NCBI GenBank assembly: GCA_051530055.1
Contig: CM121341.1
Span: 8,680,001 to 8,744,000, forward strand
Length of the DNA stretch: 64,000 nucleotides
From: Neoechinorhynchus agilis
Taxonomy: Eukaryota > Acanthocephala
Reading direction: 5' to 3'
This document shows, piece by piece, positions 21,360-33,199 of this stretch. How positions within the stretch are numbered: position 1 is the stretch's first letter; each line of letters starts with the position of its first letter. The position numbers were made by a program, and so were the translations under genes. The notes under the pieces were generated by a model. That model saw only the letters and a list, made by a program, of their open reading frames with translations, did no database searches and had not been told where the DNA came from.

Positions 21360-24300
21360 TAGGCAAAACAAAGAAAAATAATTTAATATTTCGTCCCAAA
21401 TAATTAATAATTTCCTTCCCCCCCCCGAATACAATCGTTCAGGGAAAATAAAAATAATTTAATATTTCGTCCCGAGTAATTAATAATTTCATTCCCCCCC
21501 CCCGAATACAATCGTTCAGGCAAAATAAGGAAAATGAATTTAATATTTCGTCCCGAGTAATTAATAATTTCATTCCCCCGGATACAATCGTTCAGGCAAA
21601 ATAAGGAAAATGAATTTAATATTTCGTCCCGAATAATTAATAATTTCATTCCCCCGAATACAATCGTTCAGGCAAAATAAGGAAAATGAATTTAATATTT
21701 CGTCCCGAGTAATTAATAATTTCATTCCCCCGAATACAATCGTTCAGGCAAAATAAGGAAAATCGATTTAATATTTCGTCCCGAGTAATTAATAATTTCA
21801 TTCCCCCGAACATCGTTGAAAATAAAAATAATTTAATATTTCGTCCCGAATAATTAATAATTCACGAATACAATCGTTCAGGCAAAATGGAAATTGATTT
21901 AATATTTCGTCCCGAGTAATTAATAATTTCATTCCCCCGAATGCAATCGTTCTGGCAAAATAAAAATAATTTAATATTTCGTCCCGAATAATTAATAACT
22001 TCATTCCCCCCCCGAATACAATCGTTCAGAGAAAATAAAAATAATTTAATATTTCGTCCCGAATAATTAATAATCCCCGAATACAATCGTTCACTGTAAA
22101 CAAAAAAATAATTTAATATTTCGTCCCGAATAATTAATAATTTCATCCCCCCCCGAATACAATCGTTCAGGCAAAATAAGGAAAATGAATTTAATATTTC
22201 GTCCCGAGTAATTAATAATTTCATTCCCCCGAATACAATCGTTCAGGCAAAATAAGGAAAATCGATTTAATATTTCGTCCCGAGTAATTAATAATTTCAT
22301 TCCCCCCCGGATACAATCGTTCAGGCAAAATAAAAATAATTTAATATTTCGTCCCGAATAATTAATAATCCCCGAATACAATCGTTCACTGTAAACAAAA
22401 AAATAATTTAATATTTCGTCCCGAATAATTAATAATTTCATCCCCCCCCGAATACAATCGTTCAGGCAAAATAAGGAAAATTGATTTAATATTTCGTCCC
22501 GAGTAATTAATAATTTCATTCCCCCGAATACAATCGTTCAGGCAAAGTAAGGAAAATTGATTTAATATTTCGTCCCGAGTGATTAATAATTTCATTCCCC
22601 CGGATACAATCGTTCAGGCAAAATAAGAAATTATTTAATATTTCATCCCGAATAATTAATAATCCCCGAATACAATCGTTCAGTAAAAAAAAAATAATTT
22701 AATATTTCGTCCCGAATAATTAATAATTTCATCCCCCCCGAATACAATCGTTCAGGCAAAATAAGGAAAATGAATTTAATATTTCGTCCCGAATAATTAA
22801 TAATTTCATTCCCCCGAATACAATCGTTCAGGCAAAATAAGGAAAATGAATTTAATATTTCGTCCCGAGTAATTAATAATTTCATCCCCCCGAATACAAT
22901 CGTTCAGGCAAAATAAGGAAAATGAATTTAATATTTCGTCCCGAGTAATTAATAATTTCATTCCCCCGGATACAATCGTTCAGGCAAAATAAGGAAAATG
23001 AATTTAATATTTCGTCCCGAGTAATTAATAATTTCATTCCCCCCCCCGAATGCAATCGTTCTGGCAAAATAAAAATAATTTAATATTTCGTCCCGAATAA
23101 TTAATAACTTCATTCCCCCCCCCGGATACAATCGTTCAGGGAAAATAAAAATAATTTAATATTTTGTGCCGAATAATTAATAATTTCATCCTGCCCGAAT
23201 ACAATCGTTCACTGTAAACAAAAAAAATAATTTAATATTTCGTCCCTAATAATTAATAATTTCATTCCCCCGAATACAATCGTTCAGGCAAAGTAAGGAA
23301 AATTGATTTAATATTTCGTCCCGAATAATTAATAATTTCATTCCCCCGGATACAATCGTTCAGGGAAAATAAAAATAATTTAATATTTCGTCCGGAATAA
23401 TTAATAATTTCATTCCCCCCCCCGAATACAATCGTTCAGGCAAAATAAGGAAAATGAATTTAATATTTCGTCCCGAGTAATTAATAATTTCATCCCCCCC
23501 CGAATACAATCGTTCAGGCAAAATAAGGAAAATGAATTTAATATTTTGTGCCGAATAATTAATAATTTCATTCCCCCGAATACAATCGTTCAGGCAAAAT
23601 AAGGAAAATGAATTTAATATTTCGTCCCGAATAATTAATAATTTCATTCCCCCGAATACAATCGTTCAGGCAAAATAAGGAAAATGAATTTAATATTTCG
23701 TCCCGAGTAATTAATAATTTCATTCCCCGAATACAATCGTTCAGGCAAAATAAGGAAAATGAATTTAATATTTCGTCCCGAGTAATTAATAATTTCATTC
23801 CCCCGGATACAATCGTTCAGGCAAAATAAGGAAAATGAATTTAATATTTCGTCCCGAATAATTAATAATTTCATTCCCCCGAATACAATCGTTCAGGCAA
23901 AATAAGGAAAATGAATTTAATATTTCGTCCCGAATAATTAATAATTTCATTCCCCCGGATACAATCGTTCAGGCAAAATAAGAAAATAATTTAATATTTC
24001 GTCCCGAATAATTAATAATTTCATTCCCCCGAATACAATCGTTCAGGCAAAATACCCCGGATACAATCGTTCAGGGAAAATAAAAATAATTTAATATTTC
24101 GTCCCGAGTAATTAATAATCCCCGAATACAATCGTTCACTGTAAACAAAAAAAATAATTTAATATTTCGTCCCGAATAATTAATAATTTCATCCCCCGAA
24201 TACAATCGTTCAGGCAAAATAAGGAAAATGAATTTAATATTTCGTCCCGAATAATTAATAATTTCATTCCCCCGAATACAATCGTTCAGGCAAAATAAGG

Positions 24301-24560
24301 AAAATGAATTTATATTTCGTCCCGAATAATTAATAATTTCATTCCCCCGAATACAATCGTTCAGGCAAAATAAAAATAATTTAATATTTCGTCCCGAGTA
24401 ATTAATAATTTCATCCCCCCCCGAATACAATCGTTCAGGCAAAATAAGGAAAATAATTTAATATTTTGTGCCGAATAATTAATAATTTCATCCCCCTCCG
24501 AATGCAATCGTTCAGGCAAAATAAGGAAAATTGATTTAATATTTCGTCCTCGTTGCGTAG
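21360..24560. repeat. 76-bp satellite, about 42 tandem units
   Basis: The consensus unit contains TTTAATATTTCGTCCCGA, TAATTAATAATTTCATTCCC, a variable C run (4-9), GAATACAATCGTTCAGGCAA and AATAAGGAAAATG. Three unit classes recur: standard; a short class with the C run lost (AATAATCCCCGAATAC); and one with CACTGTAAACAAAAAAATAA. These are interspersed in blocks such as 22060-22140 and 22365-22445. Because 76 is not a multiple of three, minus-strand frames cycle through repeated peptides; these are artefacts of the repeat. Confidence 0.95.
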
Positions 24561-24646
24561 GACTTGAGAATTGTTTACACAAATACTTAAGCTTTTCTAA
24601 GTCCGACGAGTAGAGGACGAAATATTAAATCAATTTTCTTTAATCT
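24520..24646. repeat. Inverted copy of satellite core capping the array
   Basis: The last unit ends GATTTAATATTTCGTCCT (about 24532-24550). Its reverse complement, AGGACGAAATATTAAATC, recurs at about 24615-24632, followed by AATTTTC. The array is thus bounded by a small palindrome with a 65-bp spacer. Confidence 0.75.
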
Positions 24647-24823
24647 GCTTTGACAAAGCAATCTATGGATAACATCTTTACAATAAAATGTAGTATTGAG
24701 TCTCACTAGTACAAAACACTTTAATGCGAACCATAGGTGTTTTTTTGAATAATTGCCTAAATAAATCATTATTCAAAACTAATATACCGAATTTATTTGT
24801 CGACATCAAAATTGTTTATAGAT

Positions 24824-26601
24824 ATGTCATCAGTGCTATTGAATTTTGCGGAATATCTCATTCCTCAACTTACGCTTGAACTTTTGGACTTTGCCATCTC
24901 CAATCAACTAGAATGCCGTGAGCAAGCTCTCAGGCTTAAATACGAGTTATCTTCGCGGACATCAATGATAGATCTAACAATTGAAACCTATAGTCAACTT
25001 TATCCCAAGGCTGAAATTCCCACTAAGCTCAATGAGGTTCACAAGCAAGTACAAGAGAAGTATTCGAATTTATCAGAAGAGCTCAGTAAGTTTGTCGACG
25101 ACTATAATGCGGTTACTTCTGGTGATGAAATTCAACAAGGTAACCGAGATGCGGATATTTGGTTCCGATTGAAAACCGAATTTCAATACGATGCATCATC
25201 GCTGGATCGCCTTTTCGAGATAGCCTTATTTTCGTTGGACTGTGGTCGATTTGATTCAGTGAATGTGGCTCTGAAGCTTCTCGAATGCATTTTACCTTCA
25301 AATGACAGTAGAATGATTAATATCTTATGGGGAAAATTGTCCATTGCGATTCTCCATCCAGATCAAACCAATCCTATGAACGATCTCCGCCGTCTAATAG
25401 AATATATCGAGAAAGTTGCCACAGTTGACAACCCATTTTCATCTTCTCCAGAATCAGATGTTAAACAATTGAGAATGTCATTGTGTCATTGGGCAATGTT
25501 CGTCTATTGGAAACAACCTGGAGGAATCGAAGCTCTCCTAAAATCGATCTTGAGTGATCACGTCTATTATGAACTCGTCATTCGTTTCGCTCCTTACATC
25601 GGAACTGGTAGTGATATTCAACACGATCAATTCTAAAATCAAATGTTTATGAAATTTCGTATTGGCTACAACGAACGCCGTTTAGACTAATTCGTTCAAA
25701 GAATGGAATGTGGTAGGGTCATTGGTTATTTGATTACCCTGCGGGCTTGTTGTTTTGTCACCTTTTTTTATTTTTCGAGAATAGACTAAATTCTTAACTT
25801 CATTTTGTGAACAAATTCATTTTATGATATACGAACATTTTCAATTGTTCCAGATGAGAAAAAGCACGAATTATGGTTGTAAAATATCAATCTTTTTTTC
25901 ATTCGTTATTTTAGAAGGGATTTTATTCTATACCATAAGATGGATTCTCTAAATTATGGCCACTGTATACATTTCCGTCCAAAAGGTTTAAAACGGATTT
26001 TCTTCGCAGGAATCTCTACCAGTTTACTTACTTGTTCACCTACGTGGCCACAGCAGCAGTGATTATCCATAGTCGCAAACACTCCGCCCTTGAAGAGCTC
26101 GTCAATCTGTACCGGACGATTCATTCTCCAAAGATCAACGATCCAATCAATCGTCTACTCAAACTCATTTTCATCCATCACGACTTTGACCAGGCTCTCA
26201 TTGTGTTAAAAGAAGCGGAAAAAATGCTCAATGAAGACTACTTCATGAGTGAACATTGCATCGAATTCGTACGGTGCGCACGGATTTTAATGTTCGATAA
26301 TTTCTGCAAACTGCACCATACGATCGCAATGGATAAGATTGCAACCCTTCTCGATATGTCAACCAATGACGCTGAAGTCTACATCAGTGAACTTGTCCAA
26401 GAAGATAAACTATTTGCTAAAATGGATCTTAGTAATCATTCCATTTGTATGCATAACGGAATCTTGGATCCTTATAAGATAGCAGAAGAGAAACTAAGAC
26501 ATATCACACCACGGATTATCGCTTTCACGAACCTTTGTGATAGAAAAAGAGGATTCAAATACACGAACAGGGATATATCTCCTGTTGGTAATAGAAATTA
26601 A
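24824..26601 (+). CDS. EIF3E: Translation initiation factor eIF3 subunit e (INT6)
   Basis: eIF3e is a PCI-domain subunit of the eIF3 complex on the 40S ribosome. The first exon runs from ATG 24824 (an acceptor-like TTTATAG lies 2 nt upstream) to about 25612. Hallmarks are FAEYLIPQLTLELLDF, SMIDLTIETYSQLYPKAEIP, the LFEIALFSLDCGRFDSV helix pair and ILWGKLSIAILHPDQTN. The second exon, from about 26010 to 26601, carries the PCI/winged-helix part: DPINRLLKLIFIHHDFDQA, MLNEDYFMSEHCIEFVR, RILMFDNFCKLHHTIAMDKI, LLDMSTNDAEVYI and MDLSNHSICMHNG. Total size is about 450 residues, like other animals. The junction (an intron of about 400 nt) is not settled: the best donors and the GCAG acceptor at 26009 differ by one nucleotide in phase, so a different pair or an assembly indel is possible. 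Confidence 0.92.
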
Positions 26602-26832
26602 AAACATCTTACTCTTCATCCAACATCAAGGTACTTTCAATTTTCAAAGTCTAAAGATTTAGCATCCTTTCTTGAATCAGCCCTCTTAAATTCCATTATT
26701 TTTTCTTTTAGAAATTATAATCTTCCTCTAAGGCACTTCACCGATTCTAATCTTAAAATCGGTTTAAATGGCGTTAAAAATGTCTTTTAAATGTATTTAT
26801 AAAAAAAATCTAATTTCATTCGATTGGATTTA

Positions 26833-27192
26833 TTAATCAAACGCAAATCCATAATTCTCTTGGCATTTCTTATTCGAGTCAAAAACCATCTCTGATTCTT
26901 CACACATCTTGTAAACACATTTGATACAAATCTTGCTTATATTATCGAATATCCACTTTTGTTTGTTTCCTCTAGAATCAGCGATCGTCGTGGATGATTT
27001 AGACCCTGATCTTAATGGTATTCTCGGCTCTTCTCGGTCGATGATAGCCACATCACGCCGTTCACGCCTACGATCACCAACCAAATTGGCTTCTTTTTTC
27101 ATAACCCAGAAATCGGCACCTTCGCAATGGCCATTGAAAAACAAAAATATTGCAAAGAAGCAAGCTATCAAATGGTTTAAATTCATAATCAT
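26833..27192 (-). CDS. Small secreted Cys-rich protein
   Basis: 119 residues from ATG 27192 (a second ATG is two codons on). A strong signal peptide (LIACFFAIFLFFNGHCEG) is followed by a basic, dibasic-rich linker (GDRRRERRD, which may be a processing site) and a C-terminal Cys cluster with ICIKCVYKMC and KKCQENYG. There is no intron. A TATA box (TTATATAA on either strand, 27268-27275) lies about 76 nt upstream of the ATG, and an AATAAA signal overlaps the stop codon, so the transcription unit is very compact. No homologue recognised. A secreted peptide precursor or effector is plausible. It is tail-to-tail with eIF3e. Confidence 0.6.
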   Translation of the reverse strand: MIMNLNHLIACFFAIFLFFNGHCEGADFWVMKKEANLVGDRRRERRDVAIIDREEPRIPLRSGSKSSTTIADSRGNKQKWIFDNISKICIKCVYKMCEESEMVFDSNKKCQENYGFAFD

Positions 27193-27266
27193 AAATTTAA
27201 TGTGCCGAATCCGACGGTGTACCAAAATATATCGCGTACGGTGAAGGGCGTAAATAAATAATGAGC

Positions 27267-27277
27267 TTATATAAGTA
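27267..27277 (-). promoter_or_regulatory. TATA box of the small secreted-protein gene
   Basis: CTTATATAAG sits about 76 nt upstream of the ATG at 27192, at the usual distance for a start site near 27240. It is the clearest TATA element next to a gene in the window. Confidence 0.5.
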
Positions 27278-27550
27278 TTCCCTTTGCACCAAACTCAGCA
27301 ATATCTTACGGTGAATTCCTGAGTGTTGTAGATAATGATTTGACGCCATCTCTTGTCATTTGCTCGATAAGACGGATAGAGGAGTTCTGCCCCGAAATAG
27401 TGGCATTTGTCTACATGTCCTGCCGGCTTAGATTTCTTTTAAATTCATCCTATCATAACCATAAACTCGGAAATTTAAAATTTACCTGAACTACAGCTCC
27501 TTGAGTGATTCATATGCCTGAATCATCTTTGAAGCGAAGATTGTGCATAA

Positions 27551-27775
27551 CGTCGATATATGAGGCACCGAGGAATGTGATTGGAATTATTGTTTAGAAG
27601 TCTACATCCGCAGTAAATGATTTCTGTTCGATTAAAGACGTTCTGCGAACCTCGTCGGATTTATCATATCAGTTTGTTTGTTGGTAATAGACGCTTTTGA
27701 CATCTTTAATCGAAATAATCATTTACCGCGGGGGTAGACTTCTGAACAATAATTCCAATGGTGCACAACGCCCAC
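27551..27775. mobile_element. Foldback element, family B (copy 3)
   Basis: It shares CGTCGATATATGAGGCACCG, a GTTTAGAAGTCTACATCCGC arm and the core GCGAACCTCGTCGGATTTAT with the copy at 15963-16210. The right half returns in reverse as ATCATTTACCGCGGG and AGACTTCTGAACAATAATTC. The hammerhead-like boxes are decayed here. Confidence 0.6.
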
Positions 27776-27927
27776 TCGAAAAATTCCGAGCCAACTAATC
27801 ATCTTGAGTTTCTAGTTCAAAGATTACGACCAATGTTTATATAGTCATTGATTATAACTATATCCTTTTTACCTGCGGTCTAATACATGTCTCGAGAAAA
27901 TCTTAAATACTCAGCGGTCGGACAAGG

Positions 27928-28735
27928 CCTGGCGTCAAGCGTCCTTGCCTGTGTCGTCCGGCGGTTTGTGTATCCGAAAAGCAGTAGATATTTCTCTGCC
28001 AACTTATTTGGGATCGTATGAAGCAAGCCGCAAAATAGTTAAATCCGTTCTTGGCGAGAATTACACTTTAGACGAAGATTTCGTGGAGGCTCTTAATCTT
28101 TGGTGTGGAGATTCAAGCAGCGAGCAGGTACCCGTCAATGGTTGCAAACAATCAGTTTGGGACTCAATCCTGGTAACGAAAATTCATAACTCTTTAATTT
28201 CAGATTCTCGTGACCTGGTGAACCGAACTCGATTGGCGGCAGTCTCTACTAGAGAATCGGGTGCTTGGCTCAACGCTCTCATAAGCGTTTCTGTGGGTAG
28301 CCTCCGACGAGACAGTAAGGATCGAAGTGTCCCTGAGACTTGGAGTGCCGATGTGCACATCCCTTCGCTGTCGTTCCGAAGGGACAGTGGAATCATCAGG
28401 ACGAAATGGTCTCGTCTGTCGGCGATCAGGAGAAAGATGCTCAAAAAACGCAATTCTCTTAGTAGTGCCCTGAATACTGTGAATGCACCCAACATTTTAG
28501 AGCCGAGCAATCTTTGCCGATTCGATGGTCGTCCCTTGGCGACCAGCCGCAGCAGCAACCGCCTCTAAGAATCGCTAAGACTAAATATAAGGACCTGAAT
28601 CGAAATCATCATTTCGTTCATTTTGGCGTTGGTACCGCGGCTAAAGAACGGGTCAAGCAATTGCCCAAGAGACTTAAACGAATCACTGACGACCCGAGGA
28701 CAGGAGCATTCCTCTTGCCGAAACCTTAACCCAAT
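27928..28735 (+). mobile_element. LINE relic, C-terminal part
   Basis: Frames read LPVSSGGLCIRKAVDISLP, then PVNGCKQSVWDSILVTKIHN, SLISDSRDLVNRTRLAAVS and ILEPSNLCRFDGR. A shifted frame then gives KYKDLNRNHHFVHFGV and DDPRTGAFLLPKP. These are the same blocks as in the 5705-7430 LINE, but on the plus strand. The reverse transcriptase is absent, as in a 5'-truncated insertion, and several frame changes are present. Confidence 0.85.
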
Positions 28736-29157
28736 TAGATTGTTGTATTCGAAAAAAGATGAAATTTTAGAATAAAGGTCACAAATAAACCCCAACAACC
28801 TTCAACAATATTAGATTACGGAATATTGGAGAAGTTTTGGATTTTCTTCGATTGTTTACTTATGTTATTTGTTTCAAAATTATGACTAAAACTTCACAAT
28901 AAAGAAATTGGAAATTCTATTGTTTAGAATCTTTTAATTTCGGCCTCTCTTGTGTTTTTGTAGAGCCAAAATGGATTGGGAGTATCTTCTATTTTTAAAT
29001 GAACTATGCGGTCTGCTCTCTTCATTATAAACAAAAATATTTATCCGAACAACAATTGGTAATCGAATCCCCTAATATGAACACCGTTTTTCATTGTCAT
29101 GGTAATGGAAGCACGTATTAAAGAATTACGGTGTTTTTTACAAAAAAAGAAGAATCG
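28736..29157. other. Intergenic, no recognised gene
   Basis: AT-rich DNA between the LINE 3' end and the kinase start. It should hold the kinase promoter or leader-acceptor region. Confidence 0.35.
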
Positions 29158-30279
29158 ATGAGCAATCGAAACGGGAGAGATCGAATAATTCGAAGTGAGT
29201 CAGTGACTCGCAAAGTCGACTACCGAAGAGCATTAAGAATGCAGGGTGTTGAATTAGGCGATATTATCGGCGGTGGTTCGTATGGAAAAGTCAGGTAAGT
29301 TTTTTCATTTGACATTTTTTGACTTTAAATGTTTTTAAGGACGTGTTACGTCACCCAAAATTCGATTGGACGGCAATTTTGGGGTAACATTGAATCGAGA
29401 ATGGCTTGTAAAATCATTGATAAATCGAGGGTGCCTTTGAATTTCGTTCAAAAGTTTTTACCACGTGAACTCGAGATTCTGCGAAGAGTCAATCATCTAA
29501 AAATAGTTGAGGTAATCGGTTAAAGGCCAAATAGGATGCAGATCACGAAAACCTTTTGTAGCTTCGAAAGATCTTGGAGATTGAACATCGAGTTTATATC
29601 TTTACTGAATTCATCAGTGGAACGGATTTGTTAAAATTCGTGCAGGTATTTCTGTTCTCTTTCTCGTTGATTCACTGAACGTTTCTTCGTTGACTTTTGA
29701 AGAGCGAAGGACCATTAGGCGAACCAAGGGCGAAACGTATCTACACTCAATTAGCGGACGCAATCGCTTACCTTCATCACAACCGAATTGTCCACAGAGA
29801 CATTAAATGCGAGAACATCCTCATAAATGCTGATACAGTGGAAATTAAAATTATTGATTTTGGATTTGCGCGATATACTTACGACCGAGAAGACGGAGAG
29901 GACGTCGAAAGTGTGACTTATTGTGGATCCGCAGCTTATGCAGCACCGGAGATTCTTCAAGGCATTCCATATAAAATGAGAGCTTATGACATTTGGTCTT
30001 CTGGTGTCGTCCTTGTCGCAATCGTTAGTAAATGGGTTTTAAACTTTGCTTATCGAACTCAACTGTTAGCTTACTGGGAACTTACCGTTTGGTGATAAAA
30101 ATCCAACGCGGATTCTAGCGAAACAAAGAGATGGATTCAGCAGAAATGAAAGGATGAATAATGAAGTTATCACCGGTAATATTAATCTGAGAATGTTTTT
30201 AGAAGGGGTTCTAGAAAAAAGACCATCTAGGAGACTTACGATTGATCAGGTTAGAGCCCATCGGTGGCTTCAACCCTAA
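29158..30279 (+). CDS. TSSK-like serine/threonine kinase (CAMK group)
   Basis: Five exons: 29158-29294, 29340-29511, 29562-29645, 29703-30023 and 30070-30279. All introns are 45-57 nt GT-AG and all phases agree. The encoded protein is little more than a kinase domain: G-loop GDIIGGGSYGKVR, Lys in MACKIIDKSR, the TSSK signature FVQKFLPRELEILRRVNH, catalytic loop VHRDIKCENILI, DFGFARY, activation segment TYCGSAAYAAPEILQGIPYK, YDIWSSGVVL, and subdomain XI RPSRRLTIDQVRAHRW. FLPRE-EIL and the AYAAPE-LQGIPY string are typical of testis-specific serine kinases, which act in spermiogenesis in animals. The activation loop has a small acidic insert. All catalytic residues are present. Confidence 0.9.
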
Positions 30280-30677
30280 AAATCATGGAAATGCGAGATT
30301 CTCTGGAGTTTGTTTTTAGGACGTTGACAATAATCTGCCATTCTCAGTGTTTTATGTTGATCCTCAGCTCTTCTCGGTCAAACATTAATTTACCTTTTCT
30401 AATCGCGGAATGTCTTGGCAAATTTTTTAGATATCTTGAGCCACACTGAAGCGCGGAAATTGCGGAATTTTTAAGCCAACAATCCTTCGCAATCCATCGA
30501 ATAATGACGCTAAAAAGACAAGGGAATTTTTGAAGTCCGAAACGGCTCTCCAGACGAATAAGATACGGAGATCAGATTTCGGTTCAAGATAGCAGCATTA
30601 GGTTGTGTGTTTGGACCGTTTAGACAAAATCACACGACGATGAGAACAATTTAACAGTAGAAAGCAATACATTGACC
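30280..30677. other. Intergenic, no recognised gene
   Basis: Sequence between the convergent kinase and RPIA genes, with no domain-bearing frame. Confidence 0.35.
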
Positions 30678-32217
30678 TCATGGTGTTTTTTGCAAACAAA
30701 CAGGCATTCCATTTTCATCAGCAGAAAGTACGGCGTCAATGATCCCCGCAAAAAGTCCAACTTCAACAACACCTTAACAAAATGGTCTTTGAAATCAACA
30801 AAAAGTTCTTTAGAACGCAGACCTGTGATGAACTTGAGATCCGAGTAAACGTTTCCCCAATCTTCAGGGACTTTATCAAACACCCAATCCAAAATAAAGT
30901 TTCCATTATCCGTTATAACAGGGCCCATTTTACCAGAACCAGTTCTAATCTCACAATTGCCGCCCAGTTCACCTTTGATCTTTGATTGAACGTATTTAAA
31001 GGCGGTTGGAAGCACTTCTACAGGGACACCGTGTTTCCATTTCTCTCCTAGCTGCCGTGAAACCTTACTAAATGATGGAATATCCAACAAACTTTCTATT
31101 GGTTTTTTCGATACCTCGAATCCACTACAATATAATACTTCTTTGACATTTTCGCAACCAACATTTCCTGAAAATGACATCCCCCGCCACCTTTAATGCA
31201 GACTAGCTCGTGATCTACCTCATCGGCGCCGTCTATTGCAACATCTATCTAAAAACAAAATCGATTTGGAACTAAATGGGTCTTAACTTTTGAATAAAGG
31301 GCTTCACAGAAACACGAACAAAATTGAGAATTACTAACAAACAAGAGAGACTGAAGAGGCAAGGAAAATCTTGTGAAATATTTCTCAAATGAGTAACGAC
31401 AACACCGGCAGGAACAGGATTCGCCAACGTACGATTGGAAATATGTTTGCATTTGGCGTAAAAATTAAAAGAATTTATTGATTCCGATTGGGTCTGGTAC
31501 AATCTTGCACGCGTTTATCATGAGAAATAATATTGCGAAAAAGCCACATAAATTTATTATTTTTGAAAACCTTAACAACCTTAATAAACGCGTACAAGAT
31601 TGTACCTTCGAAATCAATCGGAATCAATAAATTCTTTTAATTTTTACGCCAGATACAAACATGAACCATTCAGTCTTCAAACGATAGGAAATATACTTTT
31701 CAGTGGCAAAAACTATTTGGAAGATCACGGGATGAATAGTTTTATGATTTGATTATGTGCTCTTTATTCTGACTTCTTAAATCGACTTCAGCAATACACT
31801 TAAACGAGTTCTTCACCAAAAACGGCAGTACAGGAAATAGATTTAAAAGAGTACTTCAATGATTGGACTTTAGAATTCAAAAGTCGTCTATTTTGAAGCG
31901 ACTGGGAAACTTTCTAGATTTCCTACGCACCTCGTTAATGCTGATTGGATCAAATACTCGAAATCCGTACGATAAGAGCTCCAGTTTGGATTGATAAGAA
32001 GTAGGGACGCATTTTATTCGTTCTTTTCGTTTGGGATCCAATCTGCAATCTAAATGATGTAAACAAGTATGGCCAGAAAAGAGTTGAAAAAAGTCTTACG
32101 AAATTCTTTTATCCACATACTTAATGTTGTTCCACTTCCAATACCAATCACGTCGAACTTCTCAGCTAAAATTATATCCACAGCAGCTCTTGCGGCTTGA
32201 AGTTTAGCGTTTGACAT
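30678..32217 (-). CDS. RPIA: Ribose-5-phosphate isomerase A
   Basis: Interconverts ribose-5-phosphate and ribulose-5-phosphate in the non-oxidative pentose phosphate pathway (cytosol). Five exons: 32100-32217, 31931-32049, 31115-31248, 30817-31067 and 30678-30760. They give 705 coding bases and 234 residues with consistent phases. Family motifs in order: [13 protein letters not shown] (phosphate loop), [25 protein letters not shown] (catalytic Asp pair), [19 protein letters not shown] spanning a junction, and [14 protein letters not shown]. The C-terminus is [17 protein letters not shown]. Exon 4 uses a weak GTTCTA donor. The second intron is long (682 nt) and holds two MITE-like elements; the others are 47-56 nt. 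A CAG acceptor 3 nt before the ATG suggests trans-splicing. Confidence 0.92.
31351..31434. mobile_element. Partial foldback element, family D, in RPIA intron 2
   Basis: CTGAAGAGGCAAGGAAAATC through GGATTCGCCAACGTAC matches 56123-56204 almost base for base over 84 bp. Only one arm is here. It ends 10 bp before the family A MITE, as if it was interrupted or was a preferred neighbour. Confidence 0.8.
31445..31660. mobile_element. Hairpin MITE, family A, in RPIA intron 2
   Basis: Arms of about 74 bp (31445-31519 and about 31583-31660) are inverted repeats. Each contains GGCGTAAAAATTAAAAGAAT, TTTATTGATTCCGATTG and GTACAATCTTG. The loop is about 65 bp. It is the largest and best-preserved copy of the family. 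Confidence 0.88.
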
Positions 32218-33199
32218 TCACTGAGATCTAAAAGGGTAATTTCGTGGGGAGGGGGTTTCGCAACTTTTAGAAGGTTAGTGCAATGGTGGAATAGAAAAGA
32301 TATTCGGGATTATTTCAACAAATTTAAAAAGGCTTGTTTTGGAATCTTGAATAAAATTACAATTTGTTTCTTAAAGCAACGCAATTTTTAATTAGTTTTG
32401 AGCTAAAAAATATTTCCATCGTTTCGATTTGTTTTAAATTATGATTTCTTTTAGGAAGCATAATATCTAGAGGTTTTTTTCTGAATAACCTTCAAATTTA
32501 TCCATGGAATTACGATGAATATTAGTCGTATTGAACTTAAACTTCTAGAGCATTATGTATTCGTTGCTCTTATGGTTTACAAAAAAAAGGAATATTTTGG
32601 GGATTTCATTAAAATGCGTTTTAATTTGATCATCTTCAAACAGAAATTTCTTATTTTCCATGACTTAAATCATTTGCAACTCTAAAAGAGAATAAATTCG
32701 ACTTTTTAAATGTAATTTTCGCCTACCATTTCTGTGCGATAAAAGCAACCTAGAAAATCTTCTCAACGAAGAGTCACGTCGGTTTCAAAATAAACGACTA
32801 TGAATTCTAGTCTAAGTAAACCACGCATTCGTTTCTCGTTTATACATTCGTCAAAAACGGTGAATACTCACGAGAGATTTCACTCATCAATGTAAAAATG
32901 ATGACACATTTAGCCAAAAGTTTCTCTACAAAATTCTCAAAGGATTTTAGAACACATTCCACGAAGAACCTCAAAAGCAAATCGATTTTTACAATTCTGA
33001 TGCTTCGTACTCATTGACTCTGATGAAGCATCTTTTAAGAACGAGAAAAAAGAACTCAATTAGTCTATAATTTTCATCGATTCGAACCACAACTAAATCC
33101 GTTCTTTAGAGTGCAAAATCCCCTTTGTTGTCGAATAAACTTCCATTTTAAAAGAAACAACCATTTTAAACTTATGTCAAAGTAAATTTTTAATTTGTT
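32218..33199. other. Intergenic, no recognised gene
   Basis: AT-rich DNA upstream of RPIA on the minus strand, with no domain-bearing frame on either strand. Confidence 0.35.

Noticed and set aside
21404-24582. Many overlapping minus-strand frames of 60-140 codons with recurring peptides such as LLITRDEILN and FLILPERLYSG
   Set aside because: They follow the 76-bp satellite exactly and change frame with each unit, because 76 is not divisible by three. No gene signals.
25598-26031. U12-type AT-AC intron in eIF3e
   Set aside because: The ends would give perfect phase and alignment, but the donor (ATCGGAAC) lacks the strongly conserved U12 ATATCCTT and no branch-point consensus is seen.
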